Assembly (NCBI RefSeq): GCF_003994335.1
Contig: NZ_PNQZ01000043.1
Location: 102,870-166,869, forward strand
Source: Asaia sp. W19
Lineage (GTDB): Bacteria > Pseudomonadota > Alphaproteobacteria > Acetobacterales > Acetobacteraceae
Direction of reading: 5' to 3'
Length of the DNA: 64,000 nt
The notes beneath the pieces are model-generated. The model was not told the origin of the DNA. It did no database searches and saw only the letters and a program-made list of their open reading frames with translations. The translations under genes and the position numbers were made by a program. Of this stretch, positions 31,526 to 41,464 are shown piece after piece. The first letter of the stretch is position 1, and every line of letters begins with the position of its first letter.

Positions 31526-32054
31526 CAACGCGAGAGCCCTGGCCGAGGTATCCGCTTCGCTCTTGCTGCCGCTATCCAGGGGGCGTGGGCACAACATGCC
31601 TCGGCAAATCTGCAAGCGCCTCTGAGCGACAGGGTGGGCAATCCCCGGGACCTTTCCGGAGGTACCATGCGCGAAGCACCTCCTCGATCCGTTCCTACCG
31701 GCGGGCGATCTGACGCGGCATGCGGACAGACGCGCAAGATCCTTGTGACCCCGGGAAAAAATCAGCAGAGAACGTTACGTCCTGTCTCCCCCGGGTAAAC
31801 ACCGCCACGCCCTTGCGCTGCGCTTCGCCCGGAACACACCGTTCACGCGATCTCCTCTTTCTCATCCGAGGTGCCTCAATCGCGCACAGCGATGACGATC
31901 GCGCTGGCCACCAGACCGTTCCGATACTGGTATACAAAAAAGTTTTTGCAGAACAAACTTAAGTAAATATCGAGATATTTGCGTCAATAATTAGTTTACA
32001 GCTAAAATTTTCTTTGTATGATCGCCATTAACAAACATAACGCGGAGAAAATTC
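31526..32054. other. Intergenic region before the Hint-domain gene
   Basis: About 530 bases with no supportable gene. The last 130 bases are very AT-rich and hold the perfect inverted repeat AAATATC-GA-GATATTT at 31965-31980, which may be a regulator site or part of the promoter of the following gene. A purine-rich GGAG stands before the GTG-less ATG at 32055. Confidence 0.45.
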
Positions 32055-34634
32055 GTGGCTGATTCCTACACCATCATCAATAATTCTCCGAATATCTCTG
32101 GAACGTGGAGTGCCGTACTCAGCGGGACTCAAACCTTCTATGTCAGTAGTGGAGCAATGATCTCCGGACCCGTTAACATTGTTGGCGGTTCCCTGGCTGT
32201 GCTTTCCGGCGCAGTGGTGTCAGGTCTCGTTGCGGCGGATAATGGCAGCGACATCACGATTACAGTCAGCAGCGGCGGCACCATCGCGCATTCGACGGTG
32301 TTCGACGGGTTCTTGACCGTGTCGACCGGCGGCATATCGCAGCACAACCTCTACTATTCGGAGGTAACGAATATCTACGGCTCTTCGATGAATGACACCT
32401 TCGAGGAGCCTGGCAACGTCAAGGGTACGCTCAATGGCACGCCGTTCACGGTGGGCAATAATGTCGGATCGGTTTACGTCGCCAATGGTGGATCGCTGCT
32501 TGGCTCCACCACGTCCAATACCACGGTCAATACCGCCAATGGCTGCTATATTGGCCCTGGCGAGAGCGTAGCCCCTTTCACCATCGTCAACGACGCGCCC
32601 ACCCTTTCCGGAGGTCTCTGGTCTGCCACGCGTGACCAGACAGGGAACACGGTCTATGTCAGTGGCACGACTATCGTGTCCGGCCCCGTCAATCTGACCA
32701 GTGGCGCAACGCTTACGATCACCTCCGGCGCTGTCGTTTCCGGCCTCACCGCTGCCGATAATGCGACAGGTATCCATATCAACGTACTCAGTGGCGGTAT
32801 CATCGAGCATTCATCTGTCTATGACGGCTATCTCGTCGTCTCGGCGGGGGGCTACTCGCACGATAATTTCTACTATTCCGAATATGCCGATTTCTATGGC
32901 AGTTCGACCAACGACTTCTTCCAGGAGCCCGGCAGCGTCAACGGCACCCTGAATGGTGCGCCCATCAAGATCGGCAACGGAGCGGCGACACTCAACGTCA
33001 AATCCGGTGGGTCCGTATCGGGTGATACGGTCGCCGGAATCAATCCGGTGGTCGATGCGGGTGGCTATCTCGAAAAGCCCAAGAGCCTCTATGCCTTCAG
33101 CAACAGCGCCAGCACGATATCTGGCGGAATGTGGACGGCTTCCGCAGGCGCAAATGGCGTCACGCGCTATATGAGCGGCACGACGGTCGTGAGTGGCCCC
33201 GTAAACCTGACAGGCGGTGCAACGCTGACGGTCACGTCGGGAGCGATCGTCTCCGGTCTTACTGCTGCCGATAACGCGACGGGCATTCATATCAATGTGC
33301 TCAGTGGCGGCGTGATCGAGAATTCGAACGTTTATGACGGCTATCTGGTCGTATCCGCCGGAGGTATTTCCCAGGACAACCGATATTTCTCGGAATATGC
33401 TGATATCTGGGGGAGCTCTATCAATGACAGCTTTTCCGAGCCGGGAGATGTGGCCGGAACCCTGAACGGCAGCGCCATAAAGGTCGGAAACGGCGCACAA
33501 CAGGTCATCGTCTATGATGGGGGGGTGATCACCAACCCGACCTATGATGGGCGTGGCAGTTTCATGATCAACCAGGGGGGTGTCATCGATGTGTGCTTCC
33601 TAACTGGTACGCTCATTGAAACGCCAGAAGGCCGCGTGGCCGTCGAGAACCTCCGCATCGGCCAGGACGTCATCGTGCAGATCGATGGTGTGAACGAAGT
33701 TCGTCCCTTGTCCTGGGCCGGGACGGCCCATTGTATCGTCCGCACCGACCTGCCCGACGACGAGGCAGGCTATCCTGTCCGTATCAAGAAAGACGCACTC
33801 GGCGCCCATCATCCTTTCGAGGACCTGCTGGTGACAGCGGAACACTGTCTCTTCCTGGACGGCAGATTCATTCCGGCGCGTATGCTGGTGAATGGGCGCT
33901 CAATCCACTACGACAGGTCGATCACCGCCTATACCTATCATCATATCGAGACCGAAACACATTCCGTCATCATTGCCAACGGTGCACTGACCGAGAGCTA
34001 TCTCGACACAGGAAACCGGAGGCGTCTGCAGTCTCATGACGGCATTACGATGCTGGCCTCCCGCCATCTTACCTGGGGAGAGGATTCTGCGGCACCACTC
34101 AGCGTCGAGAGGGAAATCGTCGAGCCTATCCATGAGCGCTTGAGGGCTCTATGCGACACGCATGGCCTGCCCCTGGCGTCGTTCACCCCGCATACGACAT
34201 CGGACAGCAATCTGCATCTGATCGCAGATAATGGTTCGATTATCCGCCCCCTGCGCAATCAGAACAAGCAGGTCATCTTCATGCTGCCCGCCGGCACCAG
34301 AGCCATCCGGATCTGCTCCTTCGCAAGCCGTCCCTGCGACGTGATCGGTCCTTTCGTGGATGACAGGCGCAGACTGGGCGTGCTGGTGGGCGACATCGCC
34401 ATCTTCGAGAGCAAGAGCGGCAAGCCTGTTCTGACCCATCTGACAGAGGAGCGTCTCGAGGGCTGGCACGCGCGCCCAGATGGGGAGATTGCGCGCTGGA
34501 CGAACGGAAATGGCTGGCTACCTCTGGGTGAGCGTCCAGCAAACAGCATGGCCCTGATCGCGATCGAGATACGCGCCGCAGGACCCTATCTCATTGACGA
34601 GATCGAAGCGCCCCCGATGCGGCGCCAGGCCTGA
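32055..34634 (+). CDS. Repeat-containing surface protein with Hint domain
   Basis: An 859-residue protein in two parts. Residues about 5-500 hold three repeats of about 165-175 residues rich in Ser, Gly, Thr and Asn, each with VSGPVNL, LTAADNATGIHINVLSGG and a DGYLVVSAGG strand, as in AIDA-type autotransporter passenger domains. From Cys514 (VCFLTGTLIETPEG) begins a Hint (hedgehog/intein) domain with LVTAEHCLF in place of the second conserved block; about 190 further residues follow it. No signal peptide is obvious. Such Hint proteins are frequent in acetic acid bacteria; their role (self-cleavage, surface attachment) is not established. Confidence 0.85.
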   Translation: MADSYTIINNSPNISGTWSAVLSGTQTFYVSSGAMISGPVNIVGGSLAVLSGAVVSGLVAADNGSDITITVSSGGTIAHSTVFDGFLTVSTGGISQHNLYYSEVTNIYGSSMNDTFEEPGNVKGTLNGTPFTVGNNVGSVYVANGGSLLGSTTSNTTVNTANGCYIGPGESVAPFTIVNDAPTLSGGLWSATRDQTGNTVYVSGTTIVSGPVNLTSGATLTITSGAVVSGLTAADNATGIHINVLSGGIIEHSSVYDGYLVVSAGGYSHDNFYYSEYADFYGSSTNDFFQEPGSVNGTLNGAPIKIGNGAATLNVKSGGSVSGDTVAGINPVVDAGGYLEKPKSLYAFSNSASTISGGMWTASAGANGVTRYMSGTTVVSGPVNLTGGATLTVTSGAIVSGLTAADNATGIHINVLSGGVIENSNVYDGYLVVSAGGISQDNRYFSEYADIWGSSINDSFSEPGDVAGTLNGSAIKVGNGAQQVIVYDGGVITNPTYDGRGSFMINQGGVIDVCFLTGTLIETPEGRVAVENLRIGQDVIVQIDGVNEVRPLSWAGTAHCIVRTDLPDDEAGYPVRIKKDALGAHHPFEDLLVTAEHCLFLDGRFIPARMLVNGRSIHYDRSITAYTYHHIETETHSVIIANGALTESYLDTGNRRRLQSHDGITMLASRHLTWGEDSAAPLSVEREIVEPIHERLRALCDTHGLPLASFTPHTTSDSNLHLIADNGSIIRPLRNQNKQVIFMLPAGTRAIRICSFASRPCDVIGPFVDDRRRLGVLVGDIAIFESKSGKPVLTHLTEERLEGWHARPDGEIARWTNGNGWLPLGERPANSMALIAIEIRAAGPYLIDEIEAPPMRRQA
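32578..33500 (+). repeat. Second and third internal repeats of the Hint-domain gene
   Basis: Two in-frame copies of about 410-450 bases, strongly alike in DNA and protein (for example SGPVNLT, SGLTAADNATGIHINVLSGG in both). A first, more diverged copy precedes them from about 32070. Recent duplication is the simplest reading. Confidence 0.7.
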
Positions 34635-34678
34635 GGCCCTGCGCCCGCCCTTAGGTCTCTCTTCACGGCCGTGAGGAA

Positions 34679-34720
34679 ATGCCAAAACCCTTTCGAGCAA
34701 TCCGAAACGGTTTCTGGCAT
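34679..34720. terminator. Imperfect hairpin after the Hint-domain gene
   Basis: ATGCCAAAACCCTTTCG pairs with CGAAACGGTTTCTGGCAT around AGCAATC, with one mismatch and one bulge. It is 45 bases past the stop but has no T-run, so termination is only likely. Confidence 0.4.
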
Positions 34721-34800
34721 CGCGTCTGACCGTAAAGAGAGGGGCCGATGCTTTCCTCTCGGGGCGGGAGACCTGGCCGTTCCGCAGTACAATCCCTCAT

Positions 34801-34829
34801 GGCGCGCTATCGCGTTAGTATAGCGCGCC
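34801..34829. repeat. Perfect 10-bp inverted repeat
   Basis: GGCGCGCTAT-CGCGTTAGT-ATAGCGCGCC lies between the converging Hint-domain gene and msrA. It can form a stable hairpin in either transcript; no T-run follows. Confidence 0.5.
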
Positions 34830-34898
34830 TCGCCTGACGGGTTTTCACACCTCTATTCCCGAGGCCAGATGGCGCCTCCTCCTGGCCTCGCCGCTTGT

Positions 34899-35444
34899 TC
34901 AGGCCTTGAGACGATCGCGATAAAGCTTGCGCGCCTTCGCCACTTTCGGGGCCACCACGGCGCTGCAGTAAGCGGTCTCGGGATTGCGGGCGAAATAGTC
35001 GTGATGCTTTTCCTCCGCCTCCCAGAATACGGCCGATCCGGTAATTTCGGTGACAATCGGATCCGACCAGATACCGGACTCGGCGATCTCCTTCGTTACC
35101 GCGCGGGCAGTCGCCTCCTGCGCGGCGTCGAGCGCAAAGATCACCGATCGGTACTGCGTGCCCACGTCATTTCCCTGACGGTTGAGCTGCGTCGGATCAT
35201 GGGTGGTGTAGAACACGCGAAGAATATCGCCGTAATCGATCTCACGCGGATCGAATACAACCTCCACGACCTCGGCATGACCTGTCGCGCCGCTACAGAC
35301 CTGCTCATAGCTCGGGTTTTCGCGTCGACCGCCCGCATAGCCGGGCTGCGCGGATTTGACGCCGCGCAACCCGGTGAAGATCGCCTCGGTGCACCAGAAA
35401 CACCCGCCCCCGATCAGGGCCTTTTCCAGACTTGCCTCGCTCAC
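34899..35444 (-). CDS. msrA: Peptide-methionine (S)-S-oxide reductase
   Basis: A 181-residue MsrA that repairs methionine-S-sulfoxide in proteins. The active-site motif GGGCFWCTEAIF places the catalytic Cys at residue 15 and a second Cys at 18. Downstream, GHAEVVEVVFDP and THDPTQLNRQGNDVGTQYRS are typical. No signal peptide, so cytosolic. It is 7 bases behind the ester-hydrolase gene on the same strand, so the two may be co-transcribed. Confidence 0.96.
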   Translation of the reverse strand: MSEASLEKALIGGGCFWCTEAIFTGLRGVKSAQPGYAGGRRENPSYEQVCSGATGHAEVVEVVFDPREIDYGDILRVFYTTHDPTQLNRQGNDVGTQYRSVIFALDAAQEATARAVTKEIAESGIWSDPIVTEITGSAVFWEAEEKHHDYFARNPETAYCSAVVAPKVAKARKLYRDRLKA

Positions 35445-35451
35445 GCTCGCC

Positions 35452-37404
35452 TCACTGATTCACGACAGGTAGATAGATGCTGCTGGCCTGCGCCCCACCA
35501 TGCGCGATGGAATGAGTGGCACTCTTGTAGTCGGCTGCCTTGGCATCGAAGATGTTCGAGACATAGGTCTGGGGGTTGCGATCGTAAAGGGGGAACCAGC
35601 TCGACTGGATCTGCACCATGATGCGATGCCCGGGCAGGAAGACGTGATTCACTGCAGGCAGGGTGAACTTGTATTCCTCGACCTTGTTCGCGGGGATCGC
35701 CTCGGGATGCGCGAAATCATGACGATAGCGCCCGCGGAAGATATCCATGGACACCGCCAGTTCATACCCGCCCATTTCGGGTCGGTCGGCGGTGACGCCC
35801 GGGTAGACATCGATCACCTTGACAACCCAATCCGCATCGGTGCCGGTCGTGGCTGCAAACAGATCGGCCGTCGGCACCCCTGACACGCGCACCGGGTGGT
35901 CGAGAACGGGCGTCTGATAGGTCAGCACATCGGGGCGGGATTCCGCGAAACGCTGGTCGCTCACCAGCCAGGGCTTCCACCGCGCGCCATCCGCAAAGCT
36001 GTAGGGCCGTGTCATGAACGGCACCGGGTGGGCCGGGTCGGACACGAAACTGTCCGTGCCGGGCTTCGCGCGTTCGAAGCTCAGCCCGTTGCCTTCGCGC
36101 AGATAGAGGCGCTCGCCTGTGCCAATGCAGTTCTCGCCACAATTACCAAGCCAGCCGCGCAGATGATCCCAGCGGTTATCACCCGTATTATAGATGATCG
36201 CGTCGTCGAAATTGACCTTGGCGCTGCCCGGCTTGAGATACTGATCGAAAAACGGGCGCATGACATGGCTGCGATACCACAGCGCCGTATCGCCATTGAA
36301 ATGGAGCGGGCCGAGTGTCGAGCCGTCATAATTCACACCGCTATGACGCCACGGCCCCATGACGAGAATATTCGGCACCTTGGGGTGATCCTTGCGCAGC
36401 GCCATCCAGCTATGGATCGCCCCCCACATGTCTTCCTGGTCCCAGAGCCCCTGCTCCCAGATGGTCGGTACGGTCAGCGGATGTTTTGCGAGGAGCTTGT
36501 CGAGCGCCTGATCCTGCCAAAAGGCGTCATAGGCCGGATGCGCCTTCATGCGCTGCCACCAGGGAAACTGATCGAGCCCCGCCTTTTTCGCAAAATCCCC
36601 TGCCGATCCAGCTTCGAGGAAGTTGGTGTAGTCATCGGCGTTCTGGCGGGGGATGCCATCGCCCTCGCCTTTCTTGGTCATCTGCATGGTGAAGTAGTCG
36701 AAGCTACCCTGACGGAAGGCGCCGTAATGGAACCAGTCATCGCCCATCCAGCCATCGACCATCGGGCTTTCGGGGGCAGCCACCTTGAGCGCCGGATGCG
36801 GGTTGAGGAGCGCCATGACAACGGTCCAGCCCTCATAGGACGACCCGGTCATACCCACACGCCCATTGCTCTGCTTCACGTTCTTGATCAGCCAGTCGAT
36901 CGTGTCCCAGGCGTCGGTCGTGTCATCGGTCTTGCTGGGGTTCAACGGGCCGACAGGCGGGCGTGTCATGACATAATCGCCCTCCGACCCGTACTTTCCG
37001 CGCACATCCTGAAAGACACGGATATAGCCGCCCTCAACAAAAACCCCGTCACCCTGAGGCAGGACATTGCGCATCTCGGCAGCGCCCGACACGCGGTCGG
37101 CGCGCTCGGAAGCGTGATAAGGCGTGCGTGTCAGCAGGATCGGCGCTTCGTGGTCTTTCGCCGCCCTAGGGATAACGATGACGGTATGGAGCTTCACCCC
37201 ATCGCGCATCGGGATCATGACATCCTGCTTGACATAGTCGCGTGCCGTCTCAGGCATCTGGACGTGAGCCGGAATATCGGAGCCACGCTGCACCATATCG
37301 GGCGTGACGGGAAGACCGTTTCCTCCCTGGGCGAGGGCCTGCGAGGTCCCCAGCAGACAGGAGGTCACAAGAAGCAGGGATCGGGTCAAATGGCCTACGC
37401 GCAC
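35452..37404 (-). CDS. CocE/NonD-family hydrolase, probable alpha-amino acid ester hydrolase
   Basis: About 650 residues with an export signal (LLLVTSCLLGTSQALA-Q). It has the serine-hydrolase fold of the X-Pro dipeptidyl-peptidase/CocE group. The nucleophile is Ser189 in TGSSYEG, with Asp322 in GLWDQEDMWG and His354 in GPWRHSG; spacings of 133 and 32 residues equal those reported for Acetobacter turbidans alpha-amino acid ester hydrolase. The carboxylate cluster that binds the substrate amine also fits: Asp223, Glu324, Asp325. Such enzymes cleave and make amides of alpha-amino esters, including beta-lactam antibiotics. GTG start at 37404 follows GAGGAAA; the ATG at 37533 would add 43 unlikely residues. 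Confidence 0.82.
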   Translation of the reverse strand: MRVGHLTRSLLLVTSCLLGTSQALAQGGNGLPVTPDMVQRGSDIPAHVQMPETARDYVKQDVMIPMRDGVKLHTVIVIPRAAKDHEAPILLTRTPYHASERADRVSGAAEMRNVLPQGDGVFVEGGYIRVFQDVRGKYGSEGDYVMTRPPVGPLNPSKTDDTTDAWDTIDWLIKNVKQSNGRVGMTGSSYEGWTVVMALLNPHPALKVAAPESPMVDGWMGDDWFHYGAFRQGSFDYFTMQMTKKGEGDGIPRQNADDYTNFLEAGSAGDFAKKAGLDQFPWWQRMKAHPAYDAFWQDQALDKLLAKHPLTVPTIWEQGLWDQEDMWGAIHSWMALRKDHPKVPNILVMGPWRHSGVNYDGSTLGPLHFNGDTALWYRSHVMRPFFDQYLKPGSAKVNFDDAIIYNTGDNRWDHLRGWLGNCGENCIGTGERLYLREGNGLSFERAKPGTDSFVSDPAHPVPFMTRPYSFADGARWKPWLVSDQRFAESRPDVLTYQTPVLDHPVRVSGVPTADLFAATTGTDADWVVKVIDVYPGVTADRPEMGGYELAVSMDIFRGRYRHDFAHPEAIPANKVEEYKFTLPAVNHVFLPGHRIMVQIQSSWFPLYDRNPQTYVSNIFDAKAADYKSATHSIAHGGAQASSIYLPVVNQ

Positions 37405-37580
37405 GCGGTTTTTCCTCTGGTTCAATGACAAGCGGCGCGATGATTGAACAGACTTCCCCTTGCGGCAAGCGATTGGCCACGTTATTTCGCACAGGGTAAT
37501 AAAAATGCGTTCCCAGCCGTGTTGCCATTGCATTTCATGCGCAACACGCCCTCCCTCCCCAGCAGCTTTGGATCCGTGTC

Positions 37581-39431
37581 ATGCCTGCCTATCGTTCCCG
37601 TACCACCACCCACGGCCGCAACATGGCCGGTGCCCGCGCCCTGTGGCGCGCGACGGGCATGACGGACAAGGATTTCGGCAAGCCCATCATCGCAGTAGCG
37701 AACTCCTTCACCCAGTTCGTCCCCGGTCATGTGCATCTCAAGGATATGGGGTCGCTGGTTGGCGGGGCGATTGCGGAAGCTGGCGGTATTGCGCGCGAGT
37801 TCAATACCATCGCAGTGGATGACGGCATCGCCATGGGCCATGGCGGCATGCTTTACAGCCTGCCGTCGCGAGAGCTGATCGCTGATTCCATCGAATACAT
37901 GGTCAACGCGCATTGCGCCGATGCGCTGGTGTGCATCAGTAATTGCGACAAGATCACGCCGGGCATGCTCATGGCCTCGCTGCGTCTGAACATCCCGGTG
38001 GTGTTCGTCTCGGGCGGTCCCATGGAGGCCGGCAAGCTGGATGGTCCCGGGATCAATCGTAAGCTCGACCTCGTTGATTCCATGGTTGCGGCCGCCAATC
38101 CGAAGGTGTCGGATGCAGAATCGGAAGCCATCGAGCGCTCTGCCTGCCCGACCTGCGGATCCTGCTCGGGCATGTTCACCGCCAATTCCATGAACTGCCT
38201 GACCGAGGCGCTTGGTCTCTCCCTGCCCGGCAATGGCAGCCTTCTGGCTACCCATGCCGACCGGCGCGAGCTGTTCCTGGAAGCCGGGCGTCTCGTGGTG
38301 TCGCTGGCCCGTCGCTGGTACGAGCAGGACGATGCCACGGCCCTGCCGCGCAGCATTGCGACCAAGGCAGCCTTCGAGAACGCCATGACGCTCGATATCG
38401 CCATGGGTGGTTCGACCAACACGGTTCTGCATCTTCTCGCGGCCGCACGTGAGGCCGGGGTCGATTTCCAAATGGCCGATATCGACCGCCTGTCTCGCAA
38501 GGTGCCCAATCTATGCAAGGTCGCCCCTGCAAAGAACGACGTGCATATGGAAGACGTGCATCGCGCAGGCGGCATTCCGGCCATTCTGGCCGAGCTCGCA
38601 CGCTGCGAACTCATCGACACAAGCGCCCACACCGTCCACGCGCCGAGCCTCAAGGACGCCCTGACGAAATGGGATATCCTGGAGGGCGACGAGGAAGCCT
38701 GCACGCGCTTTCTGGCCGCACCGGGCGGCGTGCGCACCACCCAGGCTTTCTCACAATCGAGCCGCTATCACGCGCTTGATACAGATCGCAAACACGGCGT
38801 ACTGCGTGACCGCGCTCACGCCTTCTCGCAGGATGGCGGCCTGGCTGTCCTCTACGGCAACCTCGCCGAGGCTGGTGCCATCGTGAAAACGGCAGGTGTG
38901 GTGGATAGCCTCCTGACCTTCACGGGACGAGCGCGTGTGTTCGAAAGTCAGGAAGACGCCGTATCGGGCATTCTGGCGAACAAGATCGTGGATGGCGATG
39001 TGGTGGTCATTCGTTATGAGGGCCCCAAGGGCGGACCGGGCATGCAGGAAATGCTCTACCCGACCAGCTATCTAAAATCGAAAGGCCTTGCCGAGACCTG
39101 CGCCCTGATCACGGATGGCCGCTTCTCGGGAGGCAGCTCGGGCCTCTCGATCGGTCACATCTCACCCGAAGCCGCTGAGGGTGGATTGATCGGCCTGATC
39201 GAAGAGGGCGATCAGATCGAGATCGATATCCCGAACCGCGTTCTGCGTGCCGTCATCGCGGATGACGTGCTCGAAGCGCGCCGCGTTGCGATGGAAGCCA
39301 GGGGCGATACCGCCTGGACGCCTGACCGTATCCGAGAAGTTTCTCCGGCCCTGCGTGCCTATGGTCTGCTGACCACGAGCGCCGCCAACGGCGCCGTGCG
39401 CGATCTGAGCCAGATCACGCGCCGGGGCTGA
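37581..39431 (+). CDS. ilvD: Dihydroxy-acid dehydratase
   Basis: A 616-residue iron-sulfur enzyme for the last shared step of valine and isoleucine synthesis (2,3-dihydroxy acids to 2-keto acids). Cluster ligands are in [12 protein letters not shown] and [11 protein letters not shown]. Other family blocks: [17 protein letters not shown] near the N-terminus, [11 protein letters not shown] in the middle and [19 protein letters not shown] near the C-terminus. Stands alone between the ester-hydrolase and a small secreted protein gene. Active in the cytosol. Confidence 0.97.
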   Translation: MPAYRSRTTTHGRNMAGARALWRATGMTDKDFGKPIIAVANSFTQFVPGHVHLKDMGSLVGGAIAEAGGIAREFNTIAVDDGIAMGHGGMLYSLPSRELIADSIEYMVNAHCADALVCISNCDKITPGMLMASLRLNIPVVFVSGGPMEAGKLDGPGINRKLDLVDSMVAAANPKVSDAESEAIERSACPTCGSCSGMFTANSMNCLTEALGLSLPGNGSLLATHADRRELFLEAGRLVVSLARRWYEQDDATALPRSIATKAAFENAMTLDIAMGGSTNTVLHLLAAAREAGVDFQMADIDRLSRKVPNLCKVAPAKNDVHMEDVHRAGGIPAILAELARCELIDTSAHTVHAPSLKDALTKWDILEGDEEACTRFLAAPGGVRTTQAFSQSSRYHALDTDRKHGVLRDRAHAFSQDGGLAVLYGNLAEAGAIVKTAGVVDSLLTFTGRARVFESQEDAVSGILANKIVDGDVVVIRYEGPKGGPGMQEMLYPTSYLKSKGLAETCALITDGRFSGGSSGLSIGHISPEAAEGGLIGLIEEGDQIEIDIPNRVLRAVIADDVLEARRVAMEARGDTAWTPDRIREVSPALRAYGLLTTSAANGAVRDLSQITRRG

Positions 39432-39440
39432 GGCGCTCAT

Positions 39441-39469
39441 CGCGGCCCTGGGCGCAGTTCAGGGCCGCG
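39441..39469 (+). terminator. Hairpin after ilvD
   Basis: CGCGGCCCTG-GGCGCAGTT-CAGGGCCGCG forms a perfect 10-bp GC-rich stem 10 bases past the ilvD stop. No T-run follows, so it may slow polymerase or protect the 3' end, not terminate by itself. Confidence 0.45.
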
Positions 39470-39554
39470 CAAGGGCAGAGCCGACAAGGACGGGTTTCCT
39501 CGCGCTGTACCTGCAAAATATCTACCGGGGCGCCAGAACCGCCTGAACGCCTGA

Positions 39555-40019
39555 TCAGGGTGCGACAGGACAATGGGCTGTGACTTCTGAGTCATGCAGC
39601 CTGTGCCTTTGGCTCTCAAGCGCCTCTAGGGTTTCGGCCACTTCCTTATCCGACTCCCAGCCCGCCTCGGGGGTCCAGAGGCCGCCCTGCATGATCCCCA
39701 GACCGGGCATCGGGTCCAGCCGAACCGCCAGACCAGCATAGCCCGGCGCGTTGGCGGGCAGACGCGGCTCATGCCGTCTCTTGTTGATACGATGAATCAG
39801 CCGCGCCTCGGCTGACAGCATATGGGCGCAATCGACCGGATCGGTGTGAATTGCAATGCTCGCTGACGGCGTTGGCTGGGTCGGCACCGCCCGCGCGGCT
39901 GGAACAACGACCGACAGGATCAGAACCCCCATCATGGGAAACGCGCCCTTCCCGAAACATACGCGCTTCGCCGGGCATAGGGTGCGGCGGCCCTTGCGAG
40001 CATAAGAGCGAAAGATCAT
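39555..40019 (-). CDS. Small secreted protein of unknown function
   Basis: About 154 residues. A hydrophobic segment (GVLILSVVVPAARA, ending at about residue 45) after a basic N-terminus looks like a signal peptide. The rest is Pro/Ala/Glu-rich; no known domain was recognised. The ATG at 40019 follows GAGGGGGG, favouring it over an upstream TTG. It is directly downstream of, and close to, the porin gene, so probably transcribed with it. Confidence 0.55.
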   Translation of the reverse strand: MIFRSYARKGRRTLCPAKRVCFGKGAFPMMGVLILSVVVPAARAVPTQPTPSASIAIHTDPVDCAHMLSAEARLIHRINKRRHEPRLPANAPGYAGLAVRLDPMPGLGIMQGGLWTPEAGWESDKEVAETLEALESQRHRLHDSEVTAHCPVAP

Positions 40020-40030
40020 GTGAGCCCCCC

Positions 40031-41224
40031 TCAATATTGAAGCTGCATGCCGAGCAGGAAGGCGTTGGATTGCGCCGCCCCGGCTGGCGTGTACCGGGCA
40101 TAATCGAGCGTGAAACGCAGATTATGTCCGTCGAGCACATAATTCGCGCCTGCATCCAGCTGACGCGTCTTGGGGTTGCCTGGTCCGTACAGGTCATGAG
40201 CGTATCGGAATTGCTGATAGCGCAGGAGGGGCTGTATCCGCCCCCACCCGACACGCCACGGGATCAGATAGGCGGTGTTGACCAGAAACGCCGTCCCGCT
40301 GTTGATACCGCCGATATTGCCATAATCCGGGTTGCGATTGCCAAAGCCGGGGGCGACATCTTTCACACCATCGGCATGGTACTGATAATAGGCGGCCTCA
40401 AGCGTATAAACGCCCCAGCGTGCTTTCCTGCCAATGCGCTTTTCAAAAAGCCCATCGATATTCCAGGCCTTGTAATCGCCCTTGAGGGACGCTGTGCCGA
40501 CGCCATTGACCTGATACTGCCCCGCCAGGCCAATGGCCAGGATATCGGCCTTACCGTAATAGGTACTTGCCGTGTAATAGGCAGGCGACGGTTCCGGATC
40601 GAGAAAATTATACTCGAGACGCCCAGCAAAAAGCGGATTATGACCTGTTCCAGAACCCCCATCGACCCAGTTATGCCCCTTGTAGATGCCCGCCATGTAC
40701 CGGAACCTGTCATGGGCGAGCTTGCCCCAGAGGGTTGCGCCGTCATTACGGCCTGACCACATGCCGGGATATTGCGCCACGATTGGGAATGCATAGGTGC
40801 TCAGAAAATAGGGTCCGTCGAGATTGGATCGGTCGCTGCCGGGTAACATGCGCCCAAGCCAGAGATTGAGCCCCTTCAACGGCTCGATCTGCAGGATACC
40901 GTCGAGCACGTTCCAGTTGCCGTCGCGGATGCGCTCCAGATTGAGCGTGGCCTTGACGGTCTTGATGATCTGGCCGCCCATGTAGATACGCAGATCGCTG
41001 GCAGCGGCCGCACTGCCATCATCCGGGGTCGATGGATCAGCAGTCATATACTGCCCCCTAACGCCCACCCCCATCGTGAATGACTGTTCCGGCCCAAGAT
41101 TGACCGTGACCGATGCTTCGGCCTCCGGCATCGCGCACAGGCCAGCGCCCATCATGGCGACCATCATGACGCCGCTCCGCCGCGCGATCGGACCTTTGCG
41201 GGTACGAGCCCGTCCCTTTTGCAT
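40031..41224 (-). CDS. Outer-membrane porin
   Basis: About 397 residues. A basic N-terminus and signal peptide (VMMVAMMGAGLCAMPEAEA) are followed by alternating beta-strand sequence rich in aromatic and Gly residues, ending in LLGMQLQY with a terminal aromatic residue as in outer-membrane barrels. Strands such as GRLEYNFLD and RFTLDYARYT fit a 16- or 18-stranded barrel of the phosphate-selective/OprB-like type. Start at 41224 is chosen: AGGAGG is nine bases upstream and abuts the ATG at 41233. Substrate unknown. Confidence 0.75.
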   Translation of the reverse strand: MQKGRARTRKGPIARRSGVMMVAMMGAGLCAMPEAEASVTVNLGPEQSFTMGVGVRGQYMTADPSTPDDGSAAAASDLRIYMGGQIIKTVKATLNLERIRDGNWNVLDGILQIEPLKGLNLWLGRMLPGSDRSNLDGPYFLSTYAFPIVAQYPGMWSGRNDGATLWGKLAHDRFRYMAGIYKGHNWVDGGSGTGHNPLFAGRLEYNFLDPEPSPAYYTASTYYGKADILAIGLAGQYQVNGVGTASLKGDYKAWNIDGLFEKRIGRKARWGVYTLEAAYYQYHADGVKDVAPGFGNRNPDYGNIGGINSGTAFLVNTAYLIPWRVGWGRIQPLLRYQQFRYAHDLYGPGNPKTRQLDAGANYVLDGHNLRFTLDYARYTPAGAAQSNAFLLGMQLQY

Positions 41225-41464
41225 GTCTCCCATCCTCCTGATCGCCCCGCGGCGTTAACGGAAACTGAGGAAACATTACGGTTTGAGATCATTCCGAATA
41301 AATGCGTAGAATTACTTATGCCAGGAGCGATTGCCGACTCCGTCTATGCTGACAGTGAGCAAGGTGAGCCGTCCGGAGAGACGGTCGTCTCGTCTATGGC
41401 CTGTCCGAATGGGCGCGCTGCCTCGGCTGAAAGCACCGTTCACTTGCGAAGGAGAAGCACCCCC

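Noticed and set aside
35896..37428. 510-codon plus-strand frame inside the ester-hydrolase gene
   Set aside because: Antisense shadow; catalytic residues of the hydrolase lie on the other strand.
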